DNA of 64,000 nucleotides, taken from positions 2,976,001 through 3,040,000 of the forward strand of contig NZ_CP095045.1 of the NCBI RefSeq assembly GCF_022919155.1. The letters are read 5' to 3'. The notes beneath the pieces were generated by a model. That model saw nothing but the letters and a program-made list of their open reading frames with translations, had not been told where the DNA came from and did no database searches. The position numbers were made by a program, and so were the translations under genes. Shown here piece after piece: positions 27,562 through 36,253 of the stretch; position 1 is the first letter of the stretch; each line of letters opens with the position of its first letter. Source of the DNA: Leucobacter allii (GTDB lineage Bacteria; Actinomycetota; Actinomycetes; Actinomycetales; Microbacteriaceae).

Positions 27562-28280
27562 GCCGCCTCTCCGTTCGCGGCGGCCCGCGGGCGCACCGTC
27601 CGTTGCTCGATGTCCTTGGTGCCGTCGAGGACGGCGACCCAGCGCTGCACGAACACCCCGGGGGTGTCCACCCGCTCGGGGTCCAGATACTCCGCGCTCG
27701 GCCGCTCGACCTCGGCGATGGTCGTCCGCCCCGACATCGCGACGAGCGGATTGAAGTTGCGCGCCGTGAGCCGGTAGCGGAGGTTCCCCTCCGCATCGCC
27801 TGTGTCGGCGCGCACGAGGGCGACGTCCGCGACGATCCCGCGCTCGAGGATCGCGCGTCGGCCGTCGAACTCCGCCTCGGGCTTGCCCTCGGCCACGGGG
27901 GTGCCGACGCCCGTCGGCGTGTAGAACGCGGGGATGCCGGCGCCGCCGGCCCGCAGCCGCTCGGCGAGCGTGCCCTGCGGCACGAACTCGACCTCGAGCG
28001 CGCCCGAGAGGTACTGCTCGGCGAACAGCTTGTTCTCGCCGACGTAGGAGCCGAGCACCTTGGCCACCTGACGGTTCTCGAGCAGCAGGCCGAGTCCCTT
28101 GCCGTCGACGCCCATGTTGTTGGAGACGATCGTGAGGTCCGTCGCCCCCGTGTCGCGCAGCGCGCGGATGAGGTTGTGCGGGATCCCGCACAACCCGAAG
28201 CCGCCCACCGCGATCGTCATGCCGTCCCGCACCGTGTCGGCGAGCGCCTCCGCCGCGCTGCCGTATGCCTTCGAAGCCAC
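27558..28280 (-). CDS. CoA transferase subunit A
   Basis: A 240-residue alpha subunit of the same CoA transferase. The family signature [18 protein letters not shown] is near the N-terminus, then [59 protein letters not shown] and [18 protein letters not shown]. The frame is open up to 28313, but GTG 28280 is preferred because GAAGGGAAG lies a few bases before it. It is translationally coupled to subunit B and divergent from the IclR gene, 145 bases away, which is probably its regulator. Confidence 0.9.
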   Translation of the reverse strand: MASKAYGSAAEALADTVRDGMTIAVGGFGLCGIPHNLIRALRDTGATDLTIVSNNMGVDGKGLGLLLENRQVAKVLGSYVGENKLFAEQYLSGALEVEFVPQGTLAERLRAGGAGIPAFYTPTGVGTPVAEGKPEAEFDGRRAILERGIVADVALVRADTGDAEGNLRYRLTARNFNPLVAMSGRTTIAEVERPSAEYLDPERVDTPGVFVQRWVAVLDGTKDIEQRTVRPRAAANGEAA

Positions 28281-28425
28281 ACCGCTTCCCTTCTCGTCCA
28301 GATAGCGGAGCATCCGCCGCGTGCCTCAGAGGCTAGGTCGGCGCGGTGCATCGCTGCAATGGCGAGGATCGTGTGGCGCGGTAATCGCTCGCATGATGAT
28401 CGCTCGATGGGCTATCGTTCACGAT

Positions 28426-29193
28426 ATGGACGGATCGATCCCCGGCGCCCAGGTCGTCGGCCGGGTCGCGGCGGTGCTGCGCGCGGTCAGCGCGGAGATG
28501 CCCGCGGGGCTCGGCACCACCGCGGTCGCCGCCGCGGCCGGACTCACCCGGCCGACGGCGCACCGCCTGCTCGCCGCGCTCGCGGGCGAGGGCTTCGTGG
28601 ACCGCGACCGGCGCACGGGGCACTGGATGCTCGGCCCCGAACTCTTCGTGTTCGGCACCATCGCGGCGGAGCGCTACGACGTCACCGAGCTCGCGCGGGA
28701 GCACGTCGACGCGCTCGCGGCGGCGACCGGCGAGAGCGCGTTCTTCTCGGTGCGGCGCGGCGGGGAGACCGTCTGCCTGCTCCGCGCCGACGGCAGCTTC
28801 CCCATCCGCTCCTTCGTGCTGTACGAGGGGAAGCGCTTCCCGCTCGGGGTCGCCTCCGCGGGACTCGCGATCCTCGCCTATCTCCCGCCGGAGGCCGTGG
28901 ACCGCTATCTCGCCGCCGCAGCGCTCGCGGGGGAGTTCGGCGAGGCCCATGCCGAGGCCGGGATCCGCCGGCGCATCGCCGAGACCCGGCGGACGGGCTA
29001 CGCCGTGAACCCCGGACTCGTCGTCGAGGGCAGCTGGGGCATGGGCGCCGCGGTCTTCAACTCGGCCGGGCAGCCGGTCTGGGCGCTCAGCCTCACCGGC
29101 ATCGCGGCGCGGTTCGCCCCGGAGCGCCGCGCCGAGCTCGGGGAGCTGCTGCTCGAGCACGCGCATCGGCTCGGGCGGCGCCTCGGCCCCTGA
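28426..29193 (+). CDS. IclR-family transcriptional regulator
   Basis: A 255-residue regulator. The N-terminal winged helix-turn-helix is VGRVAAVLRAVSAEMPAGLG, then TTAVAAAAGLTRPTAHRLLA. The IclR effector-binding domain follows (ESAFFSVRRGGETVCLLRAD, RFPLGVASAGLAILAYLPPE, GYAVNPGLVVEGSWGMGAAV). The frame extends up to 28321, but ATG 28426 matches the family start. TATCGT (28413-28418) ends 7 bases before it and no Shine-Dalgarno is seen, so the transcript may be leaderless. The divergent CoA-transferase pair is the likely target. The 28281-28425 interval contains the imperfect dyad ATCGTTCACGAT. Confidence 0.85.
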   Translation: MDGSIPGAQVVGRVAAVLRAVSAEMPAGLGTTAVAAAAGLTRPTAHRLLAALAGEGFVDRDRRTGHWMLGPELFVFGTIAAERYDVTELAREHVDALAAATGESAFFSVRRGGETVCLLRADGSFPIRSFVLYEGKRFPLGVASAGLAILAYLPPEAVDRYLAAAALAGEFGEAHAEAGIRRRIAETRRTGYAVNPGLVVEGSWGMGAAVFNSAGQPVWALSLTGIAARFAPERRAELGELLLEHAHRLGRRLGP

Positions 29194-29319
29194 TCCGCCC
29201 GGCTGCTGAGCCGCTGGGCAACTGAGCCGCCCGGCTCGCTCAGATCCGCCCGGACCCCGATCCGCCGGGCCCGATCCGACCCGCTCGGGCCCCGATCCGC
29301 CGGGCCGGCTCCGATCCAC

Positions 29320-30705
29320 TCAGCGCGCGGCGATCCGTTCGGCGCCGATCCGTTCAGCGACGATGCGCCGGAGGGCGGCGAGCGAGAGCTCCACCGAGGC
29401 GACGTCGATGCGCTCGTCGTTGCCGTGCACGCCCTCGCGGTAGCGCTCGTAGCTCCAGCCGGGTCCGAGGATGCCGTAGCCGTACGCGGGGATGCCGAGC
29501 TCGCGGAGCACACGCGCGTCGGAGCCGCCGGCGGCCATGATCGGCACCGTCGGGGCGGCCGCGACGGCAGCGACGGCGCGCTCGATCGCGGCGTACAGGG
29601 GCGTGTCGGGGCTCGATGAGGTGGCCGCCCAGCCGCGCAGGTGGCGGATCTCGACCCCGCTCGCGAGCTCGCCGAGCACCGCCCGGAGGAGCTCGTCGAC
29701 CTCCGCGTCGCTCGTGCCGGGGAGCGTGCGGATGTCGAGGTCGATCGTGCCGAGGGGCGGGATGACGTTGTGCGTCTTGCCGGCGCGCAGCACCGTCGGC
29801 GAGATGGTGACGCGGGAGACCGCGTGCGCGTAGCCCGCGATGCCGCCGAGCAACGGCAGCGCCGCATCGAGACGCACCGGGTCGCGCAGGCGCTCCGCGA
29901 GCTCGGGATCGTCGATCCGGGCCGCGACGAAAGCGTCCCAGAGCTCCCCGAGCTCGGCCGCGGGCATCACCTCGCCGAGACGCTGCAGCACCTCGCCGAC
30001 GCGGTACGCGGCGCTCGTCGCGCCATAGGGGATCGAGGCGTGACCCGGTTTGCCGTGGATCACGAGGCGGCGGCCCGCCGAGCCCTTCTCGGCGACCTCG
30101 ATCGCGACGTGGCGCCCCATGCGCATGCCGCCGGACTCCGAGATCGCCTCGGTGACGCGCACGGCCTCCGGATGCTCGCGCACGAGCCAGTGGATGCCGT
30201 GCTCGCCGCCGGCCTCCTCGTCGGCCACCGCGAGCAGCACGAGGCCGCCGCGGGGCCGCTCCGGGGCGAGGGCGAGCTCGCGGACCACGGTCGCGAAGAC
30301 CGCCGTGAGGTAGAGCATGTCGACGGCGCCGCGACCCCACACCTCGCCGTCGATCAGCTCGCCGCCGAAGGGGTTGCGCGTCCAGCCGTTCGGGTCGACC
30401 GGCACGACGTCGAGATGGCCGAGCAGCCCGAGCACCGGCGCGGCGTCGTCCGTGCCGCGCACGCGGGCCACGAGCGAGGCGCGTCCGGGCGCCGCTTCGA
30501 AGACGTGCGTCTCGAGACGCCCTGCGGCGATCGCGGGCGCCAGGAAGCGCTGCAGCACGCGCACCGCCCGGATCTCCTGACCCGAGCCCGGGGTGCCGTC
30601 GTTGACGCAGCCCGCGCGGATCAGCTCCTGCAGCAGCGCGACGGCATCGGCCGCGGGGCCCGTGGGCGCCGTTTCCTCCTCGAACGGCTCGACCCGCTCA
30701 GACAC
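29320..30705 (-). CDS. M20-family metallopeptidase
   Basis: A 461-residue zinc peptidase or deacylase. Metal and catalytic motifs: LGLLGHLDVVPVDPNGW (His, Asp), GEVWGRGAVDMLYLTA (bridging Asp) and LLAVADEEAGGEHG (Glu-Glu). The C-terminal part (GGSDARVLRELGIPAYGYG...GVHGNDERID) supplies the last His. The lid domain is in the middle (KPGHASIPYGATSAAYRVGE). It resembles carboxypeptidase/acyl-amino acid deacylase members. The GTG at 30705 overlaps the TetR stop by 8 bases, so the two genes form an operon. The last residues (AERIGAERIAAR) come from short GATCCGTTC repeats that continue into the intergenic DNA. Confidence 0.85.
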   Translation of the reverse strand: MSERVEPFEEETAPTGPAADAVALLQELIRAGCVNDGTPGSGQEIRAVRVLQRFLAPAIAAGRLETHVFEAAPGRASLVARVRGTDDAAPVLGLLGHLDVVPVDPNGWTRNPFGGELIDGEVWGRGAVDMLYLTAVFATVVRELALAPERPRGGLVLLAVADEEAGGEHGIHWLVREHPEAVRVTEAISESGGMRMGRHVAIEVAEKGSAGRRLVIHGKPGHASIPYGATSAAYRVGEVLQRLGEVMPAAELGELWDAFVAARIDDPELAERLRDPVRLDAALPLLGGIAGYAHAVSRVTISPTVLRAGKTHNVIPPLGTIDLDIRTLPGTSDAEVDELLRAVLGELASGVEIRHLRGWAATSSSPDTPLYAAIERAVAAVAAAPTVPIMAAGGSDARVLRELGIPAYGYGILGPGWSYERYREGVHGNDERIDVASVELSLAALRRIVAERIGAERIAAR

Positions 30706-31381
30706 GGGACGCCTCCGCCGCTGCGGCGCGCTCGATGGAATCGAGGATCGCCTCGGCGCCGGCGCGGTACACCTCGATGCCGCTGATCGCGAGCAGCCGA
30801 TCCCGGTGCGCGGAGACGAGCGGGAACGGGGAGAGGTCGACCGCGCCGAAGGTACTGATCCACGGGATCGAGCCGTCTCGTGCGGCATCGGCGCGCGCCA
30901 TGACCTCCTGCGCCAGGGCGGCGCTCTGCGCGAGCGCGAAGCCCGAGATCGCGGCGTAGGCGCGGATGAGCGCGTCCCCCGCGAGTCCGCCCGCGCTGAG
31001 CTCGGTGAGGATGAACTCGTCGGCGGCGACATCCCCGGGGCCGACCGGATCGATCACGGCGCCCTCCGCTCCGATGGAGGGGTGCTCGAGGCTCAACTCC
31101 GCGACCCTGAGCAGATACGCCTCCAACCGGTCCCGCCAGCCCCCCGGTGCGGCCGCGGCATCGCGCGCGGCCGCACCGGCGAGCACGTCGAGTGCGGCGC
31201 GAGTGAGATCGTCCTTGTTGCGGAAGTGCCGGTACATGGCCGTCGCATCGACGCCGAGCGCCTCGCCGAGGCGCTTGAAGGTGATGCGGGAGCGCGGATC
31301 GGTGCGCGCGAGCTCGAGCAGCGCGTCGACGATCACGCGACGATCCAGTCTCCCGCGCTGCGATCGACCTGATCCGCTCAT
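30698..31381 (-). CDS. TetR-family regulator
   Basis: A 227-residue regulator. The N-terminal helix-turn-helix is RVIVDALLELARTDPRSRIT, then FKRLGEALGVDATAMYRHFR. A helical C-terminal domain of TetR_C type follows (ILTELSAGGLAGDALIRAYAAISG). ATG 31381 has AGGAGCAGGG in front. A -10-like TACACT is read on the minus strand at 31438-31433. It is co-transcribed with the M20 peptidase that follows and probably regulates it. The frame runs far upstream (to 32536), but that part is antisense to another gene and is not coding. The ligand is unknown. Confidence 0.85.
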   Translation of the reverse strand: MSGSGRSQRGRLDRRVIVDALLELARTDPRSRITFKRLGEALGVDATAMYRHFRNKDDLTRAALDVLAGAAARDAAAAPGGWRDRLEAYLLRVAELSLEHPSIGAEGAVIDPVGPGDVAADEFILTELSAGGLAGDALIRAYAAISGFALAQSAALAQEVMARADAARDGSIPWISTFGAVDLSPFPLVSAHRDRLLAISGIEVYRAGAEAILDSIERAAAAEASRV

Positions 31382-31454
31382 CCCTGCTCCTGTCGGCGTC
31401 CGCGGCGGGATGCTCCTCCGCCGCCTCGTTTCAGTGTATCCCGCGCGCTCCGCG

Positions 31455-31525
31455 CCCCATCCCTCCCCTCTCTCCCCTCCCGTCCCCCTCTCTTTACCTC
31501 CCCCTCCTCTCCCCTCCCCGCCTCC
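31455..31525. repeat. 71-base polypyrimidine tract
   Basis: 67 of 71 bases on the plus strand are C or T (the exceptions are at 31459, 31482, 31496 and 31520). The tract sits between the TetR gene and the divergent Pr6Pr gene, upstream of both. Its role is unknown. Such tracts can adopt unusual structures or come from slippage. Confidence 0.85.
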
Positions 31526-31621
31526 GAATCCGAGTCGCTCGCGCAGGGTGATCCACCGCGACACCCTGCGAAAGCGACCCGGATCACGGCGATAGCCGCA
31601 CACCTGTGGTGCAATGGAGCG

Positions 31622-32341
31622 GTGACCACACGCAGCGCCGCCGCCCCCGAGCCGCTCGCGGATCGCGCGGCGATCCCGCTCCGCCCCCTCGCCCTCGTCT
31701 TCAGGCTGGTCTCGCTCGCCGGCATCCTGCTCGGCGTCGTGCGCATCACCGGGATCTTCACCCCGAACCCCACGTGGAGCGCGCTCCTCTACTACACCGT
31801 GCTGAGCAATCTGCTCTGCCTCGTGTGGGTCGTCCTCCTGATCATCCGCACGGTGCGGGATCTGCGCACCGACGGGCCGCGCGGCACCTCGACGCCCTCC
31901 GCGAGATGGAGCGCGGCCGTGATGATGGCGATCTCGGTCACGATGGCGATCTATCTCATCGTGCTCGTCCCGATGACCTTCGTGCAGGGCAACGGCTACG
32001 AGCCGTTCACGCTCACGGACAACCTCATCCACATCATCACGCCGTGCCTGCTGATCCTCGACTGGCTGCTGTTCGTCCCGAAGGGGCGGGTGCGCGGCGG
32101 CGATCCGATGCGCTGGACGCTCATCCCGATCGCGTACCTCGTGTTCGCGCTCGTGTATGGCGGCTTCGGCGGCGAGTTCGCCCCGGGAGTGCACTACCCG
32201 TACCCGTTCCTCGACGTCGCCGCGCTCGGCGTCGCCGGCGTCGCGAGCTGGATCGTCGTGCTCGCGGTCGCGCTCATCGCGCTCGGCTACGTCTACCTCG
32301 GCCTCGATCGGCTGCTCGCGCGCCTCGTCGCGCGCGGCTGA
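31622..32341 (+). CDS. Pr6Pr-type integral membrane protein
   Basis: A 239-residue protein with six hydrophobic helices, matching the Pr6Pr family of bacterial six-helix membrane proteins: LVFRLVSLAGILLGVVRITG, YYTVLSNLLCLVWVVLLIIR, AAVMMAISVTMAIYLIVLVP, NLIHIITPCLLILDWLLF, PIAYLVFALVYGG, and a final helix before LDRLLARLV. The His and Asp in the DNLIHIITP and LDWLLF segments are typical of the family, which is distantly related to FAR-17a/AIG1 hydrolases. Whether it is enzymatic is unknown. The GTG start follows immediately after AATGGAGCG. It stands alone. Confidence 0.75.
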   Translation: MTTRSAAAPEPLADRAAIPLRPLALVFRLVSLAGILLGVVRITGIFTPNPTWSALLYYTVLSNLLCLVWVVLLIIRTVRDLRTDGPRGTSTPSARWSAAVMMAISVTMAIYLIVLVPMTFVQGNGYEPFTLTDNLIHIITPCLLILDWLLFVPKGRVRGGDPMRWTLIPIAYLVFALVYGGFGGEFAPGVHYPYPFLDVAALGVAGVASWIVVLAVALIALGYVYLGLDRLLARLVARG

Positions 32342-32366
32342 CGCGGCGCGCTGCCGGCGGTGCGAC

Positions 32367-32408
32367 GCGGGCGGCGCGGTGCGGGCGGCGCGGTGCGGGC
32401 GGCGCGGT
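32367..32408. repeat. Three perfect 14-bp tandem repeats
   Basis: GCGGGCGGCGCGGT occurs three times head to tail just after the Pr6Pr stop codon, within a very GC-rich stretch (32342-32570) between convergent genes. No gene is seen in this stretch. Confidence 0.9.
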
Positions 32409-32575
32409 GCGGTGCGACGCGCTGCCGGCAGCGCGGCTGAGGCGGCGGCCCAGCGCGCGGCGGCACGGCGCCCAGTCGGCACGGCGCACTGCCGCCCCTC
32501 CGGCGCGCGGCCGGCGGCCTCACACGCAGCCGGCACGACGGCCGGCCGATCCCGCGCGGCGCCGCGTCCGTCGCG

Positions 32576-33031
32576 CTACTCCCGCGGCACGGGCGGACCG
32601 AGCCACAGGAGCACGGAGAACACCGCGGTCACGGCGAGAACGAGCAGCAGGATCGCCCACCACGGGTGCCGGAGCACCCAGGCCTGGAGGTGCTCCAGGA
32701 GACCGCGCGGCCGCTCCCGGCCCGGGGCGAGGCGCCAGTCGCCCGCGAGCCAGCCGCGTCGATCCGCCAGGATCTCGAACGGCAGCGTCGCGAAGGGGAT
32801 CACGGCGACGGCGAGCCCCGCGACGCCGATCCCCGCGCGCCAGCGCTGGTTCACCCAGACGAAGACGGTGACGGCGCAGTAGGCGAGGAACACGAAGCCG
32901 TGCGCGCCGCCCGCCGGGCCGATCAGTCCATCGGTGACGCCCGCCCCGCGGAGGATGAGCGCGGTGATCAGCCCCGCCCAGGTGACGAGCTCGGCGAAGG
33001 CGAAGACGCGGAACAGGAGGCGGGGCGACAT
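32576..33031 (-). CDS. DUF3817-type small membrane protein
   Basis: A 151-residue protein with three or four membrane helices. The LLFRVFAFAELVTWAGLITA start, GGAHGFVFLAYCAVTVFVWV with a conserved His, and PFATLPFEILADRR match DUF3817 proteins, which are common in actinobacteria and of unknown function. Family members are usually ~100 residues. Here a loop (APGRERPRGLLEHLQAWV) and one more C-terminal helix (WWAILLLVLAVTAVFSVLLW) are added. It is monocistronic. Confidence 0.8.
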   Translation of the reverse strand: MSPRLLFRVFAFAELVTWAGLITALILRGAGVTDGLIGPAGGAHGFVFLAYCAVTVFVWVNQRWRAGIGVAGLAVAVIPFATLPFEILADRRGWLAGDWRLAPGRERPRGLLEHLQAWVLRHPWWAILLLVLAVTAVFSVLLWLGPPVPRE

Positions 33032-33245
33032 GCCCCCACGCTATCCGCACGCCCCTGGTGATCCGCTCCATCCGTCCGATGAGTCGCACCGCGCGGACGG
33101 CCGGCGGCTGCGTGCCGCACGGCCCGGACCCGCCGGATGAACCCGCGATCAGCGGCGCGCACCGCCCCGCCGCTACGCTGGCCCCAGAATCACTCGCGAC
33201 TGCGCACCTCGAACGCGCTCCGCGCACCACTACTCCGAGGAACAG

Positions 33246-33797
33246 ATGAACGCCTACGCTCCGGCACCGCACCAGTACCCGCCGCTGCCCTCCGCCGTGT
33301 TCTCAGGCGCATTCGGCGACAACGTCTCCGGCGCGTGGTTCCCCGCACGCGCCGAGGTCGGCAACGGATGCATCACCCTCTGGGTCGCACAGCCGAACGG
33401 CTGGGCGCAGTACTTCAGCGTGCCCGCCGCCGAGGTGACGGTGAAGTCGGCGGCGCAGCGCATCACCCTCGTCGTGCGCGGCCAGAGCTTCCCCCTCCTG
33501 GCGGACCCGCGCGCGGTCGATCGGGCAATCAAGCATGCGATTCTCGGCGGCGTCGCCGACATCCTCGACAAGCCCCGTTTCGAGTTGGGTGTGGACTTCG
33601 CGCGCACGATCAACGTCGCCGGCTCCGCGTACTCGTTCCATCTCGGCGGAGGGCCCGAGTTCCTCGCTGCCGCGCGGCAGTCCGGAGCACGCACCTCGCG
33701 CGCCGGGTACGGGCTGATTCTCGGACTCGGCTGCGGCGGCGGCATCCTCGTCGTGGTCGTCGTCACGCTCGTGACGCTCGCGGCGATCAGCCTCTGA
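33246..33797 (+). CDS. Hypothetical protein with C-terminal membrane anchor
   Basis: A 183-residue protein. Residues ~15-140 are strand-rich (ITLWVAQPNGWAQYFSVPAA, VKSAAQRITLVVRGQSFPLL) and end in a helix (RAVDRAIKHAILGGVADIL), which could be a PH-like fold, though I cannot be sure. The last ~22 residues are a single hydrophobic helix (GGGILVVVVVTLVTLAAISL) right at the C-terminus, as in tail-anchored proteins. There is no signal peptide. CCGAGGAAC precedes the ATG, and a TACGCT -10 lies at 33174-33179, giving a leader of about 60 bases. I do not recognise the family. Confidence 0.7.
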   Translation: MNAYAPAPHQYPPLPSAVFSGAFGDNVSGAWFPARAEVGNGCITLWVAQPNGWAQYFSVPAAEVTVKSAAQRITLVVRGQSFPLLADPRAVDRAIKHAILGGVADILDKPRFELGVDFARTINVAGSAYSFHLGGGPEFLAAARQSGARTSRAGYGLILGLGCGGGILVVVVVTLVTLAAISL

Positions 33798-33899
33798 CGC
33801 CGATCCGTCGCTCGTCGGGGTGCACGCCGGCTCCGGGGCTCGCGAGCGGAGGCTACGCGATTTCCTCGCGCACCCCGTGAAGATCCGGGGCGCAGTCGA

Positions 33900-33905
33900 T
33901 ACACT
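33900..33905 (+). promoter_or_regulatory. Candidate -10 for the 33960-36175 gene pair
   Basis: TACACT within CGATACACTG, 54 bases before the GTG at 33960. It matches the -10 string seen before the SulP gene (8157). No clear -35. Confidence 0.35.
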
Positions 33906-33959
33906 GCTCGGGAGTCCGCCCGGCGCGAGCCGGGCGGCACCCGAGCGGAAGGGGCCGCG

Positions 33960-34493
33960 GTGTCGAAGGGTCGTGGAGGCGCGGCGCGGCGCGCGCTGCT
34001 CTGGATCGGGGGCGCCCTCGCGGGCCTCGTGATCGCGGCGCTCCTCGTCGTCGTCACCCCGGCGGGCCAGCGCGCCCTGGCCTCCGCGACCGGACGCACG
34101 GCGACCGGCGACGAGCCCGTGCTGCTCGGCCCGGACGCCTCGGCCTCGGTGCTGCCCCCGGCGGGCTGGCGCGTCGAGGGCCCCGTCGCCGAGCGGCTGT
34201 GGCTGCGGAGCCCGGATGCCGGCGTCGCGGTGGAGATCAGCGCGGGCAGCGCTGAGGAGGATCCCGAGGCGCTCGTCCGCGAGACGCTCGGCATCGACGC
34301 GTTCGTGAACCGCGAGACGCTCGGCTCGGGCCACACCGTGACCCACGGCGCCGACGGACCGCGGCTCGTCGCCGTGGTCGCGTCGCAGCCGCCCCTCGTG
34401 TTCGTCGTCTCAGCGGGCGACGCCGGCGATGACGACCGCGGAATCGAGGTATACCGGCCCGCGATCGCCGGGATCCTGGAGAGCGTCTCATGA
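33960..34493 (+). CDS. Membrane-anchored hypothetical protein
   Basis: A 177-residue protein. An Arg/Lys-rich N-terminus is followed by one hydrophobic helix (ALLWIGGALAGLVIAALLVVVT), then an exported ~135-residue domain with alternating strands (WRVEGPVAERLWLRSPDAGV, LVAVVASQPPLVFVVSAGD). There is no lipobox. The GTG start follows AAGGGGCCGC. Its stop overlaps the start of the polysaccharide deacetylase gene as ATGA, so the two are co-translated and probably work together at the cell surface. I do not recognise the domain. Confidence 0.7.
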   Translation: MSKGRGGAARRALLWIGGALAGLVIAALLVVVTPAGQRALASATGRTATGDEPVLLGPDASASVLPPAGWRVEGPVAERLWLRSPDAGVAVEISAGSAEEDPEALVRETLGIDAFVNRETLGSGHTVTHGADGPRLVAVVASQPPLVFVVSAGDAGDDDRGIEVYRPAIAGILESVS

Positions 34494-36175
34494 GCCCCCT
34501 GCGGTTCGGACTGCCGGGGCGCGGACGGCCGGATCGCGATCAGCCGGATCGCAGCCCGCGCGCGCATCGATCGCGGGCCCGAGGACCGCGGCTCGCCCTG
34601 GCGTCACTGCTGGTGCTCGGCACCGCGCTGCAGCTCGGAGTCGGCTCGGCAGCGGCGGTGACCACCGCAACGGCGGCGGGGACGGCGACGGGAACGGCGG
34701 CGGAAGCGGAGACCGCGGCGGCATGGGAGCCGCCCGCCTGGCCCGAGCGCGCCTTCGCGGTGTCGGACCCGGTCGCTCCCCGCTCCCCCGAAGGTCTCCC
34801 CCTGGCGCCGCAGCGCATCGTCCACGCCGGGGCGAACGTCGAGGCCCGGTTCGCGTACCTGCCGCACGAGGCGTTCAACGCGCACATCGACGAGACGATC
34901 CGGGAGGCGCTCGGGCGCCTCGCCGCGGCCGGCTCGGCGCCGTACCGGCCGGCCGCGGGGACCGGGCTGAGCGAGCGCGGCTGCGTCGAGGGCTCCACGG
35001 AGCTCGGCGCCGACGAACTGCTCGCGACGCTGCCCGGTCCCGGCGTCGGGCTCGTGCTGGCCTGCGACGCCGTGCTCGCCGCGGGCAGCGTGCTCGGGAT
35101 CCGCGTGCGCGTCGTGCTCGGAGAGCCGGGGGCCGTGGCGGAGGACCGGACATCGACGCTGTACGCGGACACCGCCTCGGGCGCCGTGCTGCGCCCGTCG
35201 GAGCTGTGGCGCACGGAGGCCGAAGCCGAGATCTGGGGCGGACTCGTCGAGGCCGCCAGGCGGGAGGCCGGATCCCTCTCGCTCGCGGAGATCGCGGACC
35301 CATCGGAGGCGCAGCGCGACGAGCTGCGCGACGCGATCGGCTCCGCCGAGGTCGCCGACGACGGCTCGCTGGTGGTGCGCGTGCCCGAGGGCTTCAGCGC
35401 CGCGGAGCTGTCCGGGCTCGAGCCGTCGGATCGCGTCGTCGCGCTGCCGCCCGGGGCGAGCGCGCCGCTGCTCAGCGAGGCCGGGGCCTCGCTTATCGCC
35501 GCCGCCGCGAGCGGCGACTACACGGGCCCCGCCCTCCCCGCGCCCGGTGAGCGCCACGTCGACTGCACGCTCGTGCCCTGCGTCGCCGTCACCTACGACG
35601 ACGGTCCCTCGGCGCTGACCCCGGCCCTGCTCGATGCGCTCGCCGAACGTCGGGCCGCAGCCACTTTCTTCATGCTCGGCAGCGCGGCGGCCGCGTTCCC
35701 CGACGTCGTGAGCCGCGCCGCCGCGGAGGGCCATGAGATCGGCAACCACACCTGGAACCACCCCGCGCTGCCGAAGCTGCGGGCGGCGAAGGTCCGCGAG
35801 CAGATCGATACGACGAGCGCGACCCTCACCGGGATCACGGGGCGACCCGTGACGATGTTCCGGCCGCCCTACGGCGAATACACCGGCGCCACGCTCCGCG
35901 CCGCCCGGCTCCCGGCGATCCTCTGGAGCGTCGACACCAACGATTGGAAGGGGCCGCCGCCCGAGGAGCTCGTCGCCACCGCCGTCGGCACCCCCGTGCC
36001 CGGCGACATCGTGCTCATGCACGACATCCACGCCGGCACGGTGGAGGCGGCCCCGGCGATCATCGACGGCCTGCACGACCGCGGCTTCACCCTGGTGACG
36101 GTCTCGCAGCTCCACGGCGGCGCGGCACCTCTCGGCGTCGGGGTGGGCGCGGGCCCCGACGCGACGCGGGGGTGA
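34490..36175 (+). CDS. Polysaccharide deacetylase (CE4) family exported protein
   Basis: A 561-residue exported protein. A long Arg-rich leader precedes a hydrophobic stretch (LALASLLVLGTALQLGVGSA). Residues ~60-350 form an RsiV-like/DUF3298-type region (FAYLPHEAFNAHIDETI; YADTASGAVLRPSELW). The C-terminal ~200 residues are a NodB homology domain: VAVTYDDGPS (catalytic Asp and metal Asp), IGNHTWNHPAL (two metal His), FRPPYGEY (substrate Arg), LWSVDTNDW and IVLMHDIH. All five CE4 motifs are present, so de-N-acetylation of a surface glycan such as peptidoglycan is likely. It is coupled to the upstream membrane protein. Confidence 0.9.
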   Translation: MSPLRFGLPGRGRPDRDQPDRSPRAHRSRARGPRLALASLLVLGTALQLGVGSAAAVTTATAAGTATGTAAEAETAAAWEPPAWPERAFAVSDPVAPRSPEGLPLAPQRIVHAGANVEARFAYLPHEAFNAHIDETIREALGRLAAAGSAPYRPAAGTGLSERGCVEGSTELGADELLATLPGPGVGLVLACDAVLAAGSVLGIRVRVVLGEPGAVAEDRTSTLYADTASGAVLRPSELWRTEAEAEIWGGLVEAARREAGSLSLAEIADPSEAQRDELRDAIGSAEVADDGSLVVRVPEGFSAAELSGLEPSDRVVALPPGASAPLLSEAGASLIAAAASGDYTGPALPAPGERHVDCTLVPCVAVTYDDGPSALTPALLDALAERRAAATFFMLGSAAAAFPDVVSRAAAEGHEIGNHTWNHPALPKLRAAKVREQIDTTSATLTGITGRPVTMFRPPYGEYTGATLRAARLPAILWSVDTNDWKGPPPEELVATAVGTPVPGDIVLMHDIHAGTVEAAPAIIDGLHDRGFTLVTVSQLHGGAAPLGVGVGAGPDATRG

Positions 36176-36218
36176 GCGAGGGAGCCGTATACCCCCTGGG
36201 CGCCGCCTGCGCAAGGCG

Positions 36219-36253
36219 TTGAGGGGCGTCGGGGGCGGGACTAGCGTGAACCT
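36219..36253 (+). promoter_or_regulatory. Promoter placing the start of transcription at the ATG of the small acidic gene
   Basis: TTGAGG (36219-36224) and TAGCGT (36242-36247) are 17 bases apart, and exactly 6 bases lie between the -10 and the ATG at 36254. That geometry predicts a leaderless transcript, as for the LysR gene at 3251 and the TetR gene at 47411. No Shine-Dalgarno is present. Confidence 0.55.

Noticed and set aside
28281..28313. ATG start of the CoA transferase A subunit 11 codons upstream
   Set aside because: The GTG at 28280 has a well-placed GAAGGGAAG, which would itself lie inside the longer version.
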